Positions 27,854-34,654 of a stretch of DNA of 34,654 nucleotides are shown piece by piece. Source of the stretch: Burkholderiales bacterium (GTDB taxonomy: Bacteria; Pseudomonadota; Gammaproteobacteria; Burkholderiales; Casimicrobiaceae); assembly GCA_025925475.1 (NCBI GenBank), contig JAICLP010000004.1:1-34654 (forward strand), given 5' to 3'. The notes below the pieces were generated by a model. The model was not told the origin of the DNA. It ran no database searches and saw only the letters and a list, made by a program, of their open reading frames with translations. Every line of letters starts with the position of its first letter. The first letter of the stretch is position 1. The translations under genes were made by a program, and so were the position numbers.

Positions 27854-28015
27854 TCAGGGAAAGGCACTTTTCATGAACCCGGGCAATTTGTTCAGGATGC
27901 CGACCTCATGCATGAACTTTGCGCGGGGCAACGCATAGGATGTCTGCGCATCCTGCATCTCTTCGGAATTCTGCCGGTCTGGTACGGCGACATGCCCGTG
28001 TATTCCTACGAGACG
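27854..28015 (-). pseudogene. Possible remnant of a degraded coding region (C-terminal fragment)
   Basis: No start codon. Frame reads RLVGIHGHVAVPDRQNSEEMQDAQTSYALPRAKFMHEVGILNKLPGFMKSAFP*. Composition is protein-like, with a stop at each end. Confidence 0.25.
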
Positions 28016-28146
28016 TTACCCGGAAAGAACTGTTCCGAGCGTGACAACCACGGGATAATCCGTAAAGGGCCCGCTCGCTGGCGCTGAGCGAGTATTCGAG
28101 GTGAGATCGACGCGCCGGTAACCCCTTAGCCGCCGGCGACGCCGCG

Positions 28147-29898
28147 CTACCAGCCGACGGCGTAGCAGGGACGCCGCGGATCGGCGCCGGCCGAAATCAC
28201 ACCCGTCGATCGATCGGCGTGCTGCACGCACACGGCACCCGCGCGCCAGACGAAATCGGGCCAATCGGCCACCTCGTGTCCGCGCGCGGCGAGCCCGTCG
28301 CGGACCGCCTGCGGCACGCGATCCTCGACGTACAGCAGGCCCGGCGAATAGCTGTGCGGCTCGAACGAATCGGGAAAGCTGTACGACGCGAAGCGCGGCG
28401 CCTCGACGGCCTGCTGCGGATTCATGCCGAACACGCGCATGTTGCAAAGCACCTGCACGAGCGCCTGCGCCTGCACGTCGCCGCCCGGCGTTCCAAGTGG
28501 CATCGCGCTGCCATCGGCGAAAAACGCCATCGCGACCATCGGCGTGAGCCGCGGTCGCTTGCCGGGTGCGGGGCACGACGGATGCGCCGGATCGCCGAAG
28601 CTCTGCGAGCCGCGCGACGACGGGCACAAGCCCGTGCCCGGAATGACTGGCGTGTCGTACGACGGGTCGCTCGGCGTCGCGGCGAACACGTTGCCATCCT
28701 TGTCGATGACGCTGATATGAGACGTATCGTGCGCGCCGGCCGATGCGCGCTCGCGTGTCGGCGTAGGTTCGGTTCGCGCGCGATAACTGGCCGCATCACC
28801 GGGCGGCGGCATGCCGGGCGACGCATGCTCGCGATCCATCCGCGCCCGCCGCGCTTCGGCATAAGCGGGCGACAACAACGTTTGAAGCGGCACGTCGACG
28901 AAGCGCGGATCGCCGAACCAGCGTTCGCGATCGGCGAACGCGAGCTTGATCGCCTCGGTCAGCGTATGCACGTAGTCGACCGAGTTGTGACCCATCGAGC
29001 GAAGGTCGAAGCCGTCGAGGATGTTCAGGACCTCTAGCAGCACCGGGCCCTGGCACCAGGCGCCGCACGTGTAGACATCGAGTTCGCCGAAGCGCGAACG
29101 AACCGGCGGCTCGAACGCGACGTGGAAGCCGGCGAGGTCTTCGAGCGTCAGCAATCCACCGTTCGCGCGGTGGAAGTCGACGATCGCGTGCGCGATGTCG
29201 CCGCGGTAGAACGCGTCGCGCACCGCCTGCAGCCCGGCGGCGCGGCCCTTTGCCGACGCCGCCTTCTCCTCGTCGGCGAGGTACTGCAGCGTGCGTCCGA
29301 GATCGCGCTGCACGAAGCGCTCGCCCGGTTGCGGCACGCGTCCGCCCGGCAGATAGATTTCGGCGCTCGACGGCCAGCGCCGATAGTCCTCGACGTGCAT
29401 GCCGATCATCTCGGACATCAGCGCGTACATCGGGAAGCCGTCGCGCGCGAAACGGATCGCCGCCGCCGCGCATTCGCCGAAGCTCATCGTGCCGTAGCGC
29501 TCGAGCGCGGTGATCCAGGCGTCCGGCGCCGCGGGCACGATCGTGCGCAGCACGCCGTGCGGGATGCGGCCGCCGCAATGTTTCGCGAAGTAATCGGGCG
29601 TGATCGCGCGCGGCCACGTGCCGAGGCCGCTGATCGTGACGACCTCGCGCGTCTTCGCGAGATAAATGATGATCGGCGCGACGCCCGCGACGTTGACGAG
29701 ATCGCTTTGCAGCACGCCGAGCGCGATGCCGCCGGCAACGCCCGCATCGATCGCGTTGCCGCCCGCCTCGAGAATCGCGAACGCGGCATGGGCGGCCAGG
29801 TAATGACCCGCCACGGCCATGTGCCGCGTGCCCATCATGACCGGACGCAGGCTGTCGATGCCCTGCACGCGCAGCTTCTGCGAAATCGAATCGGTCAT
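28147..29898 (-). CDS. Gamma-glutamyltransferase family protein
   Basis: MMGTRHMAVAGHYLAAHAAFAILEAGGNAIDAGVAGGIALGVLQSDLVNVAG...HDTSHISVIDKDGNVFAATPSD (candidate catalytic Thr)...PRLTPMVAMAFFADGSAMPLGTPGGDVQAQALVQVLCNMRVFGMNPQQAVEAPRF. Confidence 0.92.
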   Translation of the reverse strand: MTDSISQKLRVQGIDSLRPVMMGTRHMAVAGHYLAAHAAFAILEAGGNAIDAGVAGGIALGVLQSDLVNVAGVAPIIIYLAKTREVVTISGLGTWPRAITPDYFAKHCGGRIPHGVLRTIVPAAPDAWITALERYGTMSFGECAAAAIRFARDGFPMYALMSEMIGMHVEDYRRWPSSAEIYLPGGRVPQPGERFVQRDLGRTLQYLADEEKAASAKGRAAGLQAVRDAFYRGDIAHAIVDFHRANGGLLTLEDLAGFHVAFEPPVRSRFGELDVYTCGAWCQGPVLLEVLNILDGFDLRSMGHNSVDYVHTLTEAIKLAFADRERWFGDPRFVDVPLQTLLSPAYAEARRARMDREHASPGMPPPGDAASYRARTEPTPTRERASAGAHDTSHISVIDKDGNVFAATPSDPSYDTPVIPGTGLCPSSRGSQSFGDPAHPSCPAPGKRPRLTPMVAMAFFADGSAMPLGTPGGDVQAQALVQVLCNMRVFGMNPQQAVEAPRFASYSFPDSFEPHSYSPGLLYVEDRVPQAVRDGLAARGHEVADWPDFVWRAGAVCVQHADRSTGVISAGADPRRPCYAVGW

Positions 29899-29918
29899 CG
29901 CTTGTCGTCGCTATGCGT

Positions 29919-30854
29919 TCACGCGGCCGCCGCCTGGCGCTTCGCGGCGGTCACGTCGATCACGGGACGGGTCGCGAGTGCCTCGTCGAGGATCGCGTTC
30001 GCTTCGCGCAGCTCGGTCCCTTCGAGCAGCAGGCGCGGCGCGCGCACGCGTTCGCTGCCCATGCCGACGCGCTTTTGCGCGACCTTGATCAGTTGCACGA
30101 ACTTCGGCACCGTGTCCATCCGCAGCAGCGGCAGGAACCAGCGATAGAGCGCGAACGCCTCGTCGCGGCGACCTTCGGCCGTGTAGCGGTAGAGCGCCAC
30201 CGATTCGGCGGGAAACGCGTTGACGAGGCCGGCGATCCACCCGATGGCGCCGGCGCCGATCGCCTCGACGATCGCGTCGTCAACGCCGCAGAGCACGCGA
30301 ATGCGCTCGCCGAGCAGTACGCGAATCGCGACGACGCGGCGCACGTCCATGCTCGACTCCTTGACCGCCTGCAGGTTCGGCAGCTCGCGCGCGAGCTCGA
30401 CGATCTGGGCGGGCACGAAATCGGTCTTGTACGCGACCGGATTGTTGTAGAGCATGCACGGCAGATCGGTCGCGGCGATCACCGCACGGACGTGTGCCTT
30501 CATCTCGCGCCAGTCGGTGCTGTAGACGTACGGCGGCACCACCATGAGGCCGCTGCAGCCGATCGACTTCGCGTCCTTCGCGAGCGCGACCGCTTCGGCC
30601 GTGCTCAACGCGGCGATGCCGGGAATGACCGGCACGCGATCGCCGACCGCGGCGACGCACACCTCGAGCACGCGGCGCTTCTCGGCGTTCGAGAGCGTCG
30701 CCGATTCGCCAAGCGAGCCGATCGGCACGAGCCCCGTGCAGCCGTGCTCGACGACCCAGCGCGCGTGCTGCGCCAGAAAACCTTCGTCGATGCGATCGCT
30801 GCCGTCGAACGGCGTCGTCAGCGCCGGAATCACACCTTGCCAATGCACGTTCAT
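29919..30854 (-). CDS. DapA-family lyase/deaminase; by context likely 1-pyrroline-4-hydroxy-2-carboxylate deaminase
   Basis: MNVHWQGVIPALTTPFDGSDRIDEGFLAQHARWVVEHGCTGLVPIGSLGESATLSNAEKRRVLE; catalytic Tyr region CMLYNNPVAYKTDF; Lys region LQAVKESSMD. Confidence 0.9.
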   Translation of the reverse strand: MNVHWQGVIPALTTPFDGSDRIDEGFLAQHARWVVEHGCTGLVPIGSLGESATLSNAEKRRVLEVCVAAVGDRVPVIPGIAALSTAEAVALAKDAKSIGCSGLMVVPPYVYSTDWREMKAHVRAVIAATDLPCMLYNNPVAYKTDFVPAQIVELARELPNLQAVKESSMDVRRVVAIRVLLGERIRVLCGVDDAIVEAIGAGAIGWIAGLVNAFPAESVALYRYTAEGRRDEAFALYRWFLPLLRMDTVPKFVQLIKVAQKRVGMGSERVRAPRLLLEGTELREANAILDEALATRPVIDVTAAKRQAAAA

Positions 30855-30857
30855 CCT

Positions 30858-30935
30858 GTCAGTCCCGCCGGACCGCCCCAAGGGACTGACCACGCCCCCT
30901 CGGGGGCAGCGAGCGAAGCGAGCGTGGGGGTCGTC
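30858..30935 (+). repeat. Repeat family B, copy 2
   Basis: gtcagtccc-gccggaccgccccaa-gggactgac-cac-gccccctcgggggcagcgagcgaagcgagcgtgggggtcgtc; perfect 9-bp first stem, second hairpin gccccc/gggggc. Confidence 0.88.
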
Positions 30936-32249
30936 TCATCCTATCCTTGTTTCGATCGCGACAGCGCGTCCCTTCGTCGCCTCGACATGCGATCGCGCGT
31001 AACGATCGGGCGACAGCGCGGCGATCGGAATCGAGGTCGGCTCTCCGGACAACGCCTGTGCGATCAGCGTCCCGGTGATCGGCGCGAGGCTCACGCCCAT
31101 CATCGCATGACCGGTTGCAGCGGAAAGGTTCGCATAGCGCGCGAAGCGGCCGATGTACGGCAACCCATCGGGCGAGCACGGCCGCAGGCCGGTGCGAATC
31201 GTCGCGCTCGCCAGCACGTCCGGCGTCATGTCGGGAAAATAGCTGCCGATCGATTTGACGATGCCGCGCACGCGCGCGTCGTCCACCGTTTCGTCGTTGC
31301 CGGTGATCTCCATCGTGCCGCCAAAGCGCAGCGTGCCGCCCATCGGCGTCACCGCGGCGCGCGCTTCGCTCAAGATCGCGCAGGTGCGCATCGTCTGCGC
31401 CGGCTTCTCCACGGTGAGACTGTACCCCTTGCCGGCTTGCATGGGCAGCGACAGGCCGAGCTTGCGCGCAAGCGACGACGACCAGATGCCCGCGCAGAGC
31501 ACGAACTCGTCGGCCGTGATGCTGCCGTCGCCCGTCTCTACCGCTGCGATCCGCGCACCGTCGACGCGAACGCTGCGAACTTCGACTCCATGGCGCAACT
31601 CCACGCCGATGCGCTTTGTTTCATCGCGTAGTGCGGACATGAGTCGCGCGGGAACGAGACGCGCGTCGCGTGGAAAATGGATCGCCCCGGCGACGCTCGT
31701 CCGGATATCGGGCTCGATCTCGCCGACATCCTTGGCAGACAAAACGTTCGCGGGCATGCCGAGGTCGCGCGCGAACTTCGCGACCCGCGCTTCCTCCTCG
31801 AGCGCGTGCTCCGTGCGGCACAGCACGAGCATGCCGCTCTCGACGAAGTCGAACCGATTGCCCCACTGCGCCGCCCATTCTTCGTAGCGTGCGCGACTGG
31901 CGAGATGCAGGTCGCGCAGCAGCGGTGCCGCGCGCGCGACGTGCTCCTTCGTGCACGCGCGCCAGAATTTCCAGCCCCAGTCGACGAGATCCGCGCTCGC
32001 GCGAAGCTTCAGGTGGAACGGGCTTTCGGGATCGAGCATCCAGCGCAGCGCCAGCGCCGCCATGCCCGGGCTCGCGAGCGGCACGAAGTGGCTCGGCACG
32101 ATCATGCCGGCGTTCGCGTAGGAACAGCCTGCGTCGCGATCAGCAGCATCGCGCTCGACGACGGTGACGCGATGGCCTCTGCTGACGCACGCGTGCGCCA
32201 CCGCGAGGCCGATGACGCCGCCACCGATGACGACGATGCGCTTGCTCAT
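30936..32249 (-). CDS. FAD-dependent D-amino-acid dehydrogenase (DadA-like); by context D-hydroxyproline dehydrogenase
   Basis: MSKRIVVIGGGVIGLAVAHACVSRGHRVTVVERD...CSYANAGMIVPSHFVPLASPGM...GLRPCSPDGLPYIGRFARYANLSAATGHAMMGVSLAPITGTLIAQALSG. Confidence 0.92.
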   Translation of the reverse strand: MSKRIVVIGGGVIGLAVAHACVSRGHRVTVVERDAADRDAGCSYANAGMIVPSHFVPLASPGMAALALRWMLDPESPFHLKLRASADLVDWGWKFWRACTKEHVARAAPLLRDLHLASRARYEEWAAQWGNRFDFVESGMLVLCRTEHALEEEARVAKFARDLGMPANVLSAKDVGEIEPDIRTSVAGAIHFPRDARLVPARLMSALRDETKRIGVELRHGVEVRSVRVDGARIAAVETGDGSITADEFVLCAGIWSSSLARKLGLSLPMQAGKGYSLTVEKPAQTMRTCAILSEARAAVTPMGGTLRFGGTMEITGNDETVDDARVRGIVKSIGSYFPDMTPDVLASATIRTGLRPCSPDGLPYIGRFARYANLSAATGHAMMGVSLAPITGTLIAQALSGEPTSIPIAALSPDRYARSHVEATKGRAVAIETRIG

Positions 32250-32281
32250 GGCCCTTCACCCGCCTCGCGGGCGCTCGGCAT

Positions 32282-33277
32282 TCATGACCGCTCCCTCTCC
32301 CCGCAAGCGGGACGAGGGTTGGGGTGAGGGGCATTCGTCGACACGATCCCGTCACGCAGCGGATCGTCGTCGTCGAAGATCAGCGTCGACTCGGCGGTCA
32401 CGTACGCGCTGCCGGTGATCCGCGGCAGCACGCGCCCTCGCTCGGCCGGTGCATACGACGCTTCGAACACGGTGCCGATGACGCTCTCCTGCCGCCACGT
32501 CGCGCCTGGCTCGAGCTCGCCGCGAGCGGACAGGCACGCGAGCTTCGCGCTCGTCCCCGTTCCGCACGGCGAGCGGTCGTACGCGTCGCCCGGACACAGC
32601 ACGAAGTTGCGCGTCCCCTTCGCCGTTCCCGCGAGCGGTTCGTACACCTCGACGTGATCGATTTCGGCGCCGTCGTCACCGCGAATTGCCTGCGCATCGA
32701 GGCGTGCCCGCACCGCCCGTGAGAACGACGTCAGACGCTCGACGTTCCGGGGCACGATGGCGATGCCCGGCGACTCGACGAGAAAGAACCAGTTGCCGCC
32801 CCATGCGACATCGCCCGTCACGACGCCATGGCCGGGCACTTCTACCGTCACATTCGCCGCGTGCCGATAGCTCGGCACGTTCGCCACCGTGACGCGATGC
32901 CGATCGTGCAGCTCGACGGTAACGACACCGACCGGCGTCTCGAAGCGATGCACGCCCGGTGCGATGCGACGAAGATGCGCGAGCGTCACCGCGACGCCGA
33001 TCGTCCCGTGGCCGCACATGCCGATCACGCCGACGTTGTTGAAGAAGATGACGCCGGCCGCGCATGCGCGGTCGACAGGCTCGCACAACAGTGCACCCAC
33101 GATCACGTCCGAGCCGCGCGGCTCGTTGATGATGCCGGAGCGAAATCGATCGAAATCGCGGCGGAAGCGCTCGCGCCGCGTGGCGAGGTCGTCGTGCCCG
33201 AGATCGGGCCCGCCTTCGACGACGACGCGCGTCGGCTCGCCGGCGGTATGCGAATCGATGACGCGAACGGTCTTCAT
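32282..33277 (-). CDS. 4-hydroxyproline 2-epimerase (proline racemase family)
   Basis: [26 protein letters not shown]; both catalytic Cys motifs (GMCGHGTIG and [10 protein letters not shown]); [14 protein letters not shown]-terminal [17 protein letters not shown] comes from repeat C4. Confidence 0.93.
   Translation of the reverse strand: MKTVRVIDSHTAGEPTRVVVEGGPDLGHDDLATRRERFRRDFDRFRSGIINEPRGSDVIVGALLCEPVDRACAAGVIFFNNVGVIGMCGHGTIGVAVTLAHLRRIAPGVHRFETPVGVVTVELHDRHRVTVANVPSYRHAANVTVEVPGHGVVTGDVAWGGNWFFLVESPGIAIVPRNVERLTSFSRAVRARLDAQAIRGDDGAEIDHVEVYEPLAGTAKGTRNFVLCPGDAYDRSPCGTGTSAKLACLSARGELEPGATWRQESVIGTVFEASYAPAERGRVLPRITGSAYVTAESTLIFDDDDPLRDGIVSTNAPHPNPRPACGERERS
32283..32336 (-). repeat. 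Repeat family C, copy 4, forming the 3' coding end of the epimerase
   Basis: Minus strand: aatgcccctcaccccaaccctcgtcccgcttgcggggagagggagcggtca. Confidence 0.75.
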
Positions 33278-33296
33278 GCGGCCACATTATCGCTCT

Positions 33297-33374
33297 GACG
33301 GCCCCCACGCTCGCTTCGCTCGCTGCCCCCCGAGGGGCACAGTCAGCGGCTTGGCGCGGCCCGGCGCCGCTGAC
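33297..33374 (-). repeat. Repeat family B, copy 3
   Basis: Minus strand: gtcagcggc-gccgggccgcgccaa-gccgctgac-tgt-gcccctcggggggcagcgagcgaagcgagcgtgggggccgtc; perfect 9-bp first stem. Confidence 0.88.
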
Positions 33375-33415
33375 GCTCGCTGTCGCCACGCCGCGCAGCA
33401 TGGCAAGATTCCGGC

Positions 33416-34642
33416 ATGGAAGCTTTTCTCTTTTCCGGCGGCCGCTTCCTCGACCCGCGTCTGCCCGAGCTGCGCGACGGCATCGACGTGCTCGTCGAGG
33501 GCGATCGCGTCCGCGAAGTGTCCGATCGGCCGATCGCATCGCAGGCGGCGACGCGCATCGACCTGCGCGGGCGCACGCTGATGCCCGGCCTCATCGACGC
33601 GCATGTCCACTTCTTCCTCGCCGAAGTGAACCTGGCGTCGCTCGACGGCATGCCGCTGACGCTGCTGACGGCGAAGGCCGCCGCGGCCGCGCGCCGCATG
33701 CTGATGCGCGGCTTCACCACGGTACGCGACGCCGGCGGCAGCGATTACGGCATCAGGACGGCGATCGAGGAGGGCCTCGTCGACGGCCCGCGCGTCTTCA
33801 TCGCCGGCATGCCGATCAGCCAGACCGGCGGCCATGCCGACTTTCGCCGGCGCACGCAGTCCGATTTCGAGTGCTCGTGTTGCTCGGGCTTGGCGTACAT
33901 GAGCCGCATCGCCGACGGCGTGCCCGACATGCTGAAGGCCGTGCGCGACGAGCTGCGCAAGGGCGCCGATCAGATCAAGCTGATGGTGTCGGGCGGCGTC
34001 GCATCGCAGAGCGATCCGCTCGAAAGCCTGCAGTTCCGCGTCGACGAGATCGAGGCCGCCGTCGAGCAGGCGACGAGCTGGGGCACGTACGTGATGGCAC
34101 ACGCGTACTCGGCGGCGGCGATCGGACGCGCCGTCGACTGCGGCGTGCGCACGATCGAGCACGGCAACCTGATCGACGAGCCGGTGGCGCGGCGCATGGC
34201 CGCGCGCGGCGCGTACATCGTGCCGACGCTCGTGACCTACGAATGCCTGCAGCGTCGCGGGCCCGATTACGGCCTCACGCCCTACAGCCTGCAGAAGAAC
34301 CGGATCGTGCTCGAGGCGGGATTGCGTTCGCTCGAGCTATGCCGCGCGGCCGGCGTGCGCATCGGCTTCGGCACCGACCTGCTGGGCGCGCTACAGGACG
34401 ACCAGTGCAACGAATTCCTGATCCGCGCGCAGGCGATGCCGCCGCACGAGGTGATCCAGTCGGCGACGATCGTCAACGCGCAGATCGTCCGCCGCGAAGG
34501 CGAGCTGGGCGAGCTCGTCCCAGGCGCGTACGCCGACCTCCTCGTCGTCGACGGCGATCCGTACCGCGATCTCGGCGTGCTGCAGGACCAGGGCGCGCAC
34601 ATCGCGGGCATCATGAAGGGCGGGCGCTGGTACAAATCATGA
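33416..34642 (+). CDS. Metal-dependent amidohydrolase (cog1228-like; candidate Xaa-Pro dipeptidase/prolidase)
   Basis: LMPGLIDAHVHFFLAEV (HxH), DQIKLMVSGGV (Lys), YVMAHAYS, RTIEHGNLID, GFGTDLLG (Asp), ADLLVVDGDPYRD. Confidence 0.9.
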   Translation: MEAFLFSGGRFLDPRLPELRDGIDVLVEGDRVREVSDRPIASQAATRIDLRGRTLMPGLIDAHVHFFLAEVNLASLDGMPLTLLTAKAAAAARRMLMRGFTTVRDAGGSDYGIRTAIEEGLVDGPRVFIAGMPISQTGGHADFRRRTQSDFECSCCSGLAYMSRIADGVPDMLKAVRDELRKGADQIKLMVSGGVASQSDPLESLQFRVDEIEAAVEQATSWGTYVMAHAYSAAAIGRAVDCGVRTIEHGNLIDEPVARRMAARGAYIVPTLVTYECLQRRGPDYGLTPYSLQKNRIVLEAGLRSLELCRAAGVRIGFGTDLLGALQDDQCNEFLIRAQAMPPHEVIQSATIVNAQIVRREGELGELVPGAYADLLVVDGDPYRDLGVLQDQGAHIAGIMKGGRWYKS

Positions 34643-34654
34643 ATTAATTGCGCC

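Noticed and set aside
28016-28627. 203-aa minus ORF overlapping the GGT gene
   Set aside because: Arg-rich out-of-frame translation of the GGT 3' half.

Overview
High-GC window, probably from a betaproteobacterium (Burkholderiales-like; this is inferred from gene content and order, not verified). I support about 27 protein-coding genes and one tRNA-Ala(CGC). There is no CRISPR array, rRNA, prophage or intact transposase.

Main blocks:
(1) A hemA-prfA-[GNAT]-prmC translation/heme cluster, flanked by a subtilase, an Ldh2-type dehydrogenase and a truncated glycosyltransferase.
(2) A CPBP-type protease gene convergent with recG, then DUF2442 and ridA, then tRNA-Ala and a polar amino-acid ABC importer.
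(3) A tightly overlapping minus-strand operon: spermidine/putrescine-type ABC importer, a BPL_N/glutamine-amidotransferase-like protein, and a ComA-like phosphosulfolactate synthase family protein.
(4) A GAF protein followed by a Liv-type importer and recQ.
(5) A 4-hydroxyproline catabolic operon (epimerase, D-amino-acid dehydrogenase, DapA-like deaminase, gamma-glutamyltransferase), divergent from a cog1228-like amidohydrolase/prolidase.

The most unusual non-gene signal is three families of dispersed palindromic repeats. Family B has three copies with a nearly conserved 15-nt loop, while the flanking 9-nt stem changes in a compensatory way. One copy lies in frame inside recG and adds about 28 residues. 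Family C supplies the N-terminus of one protein and the C-terminus of another. Family A is a REP-like palindrome present twice.

All assignments come from reading motifs by eye; no homology search was run.
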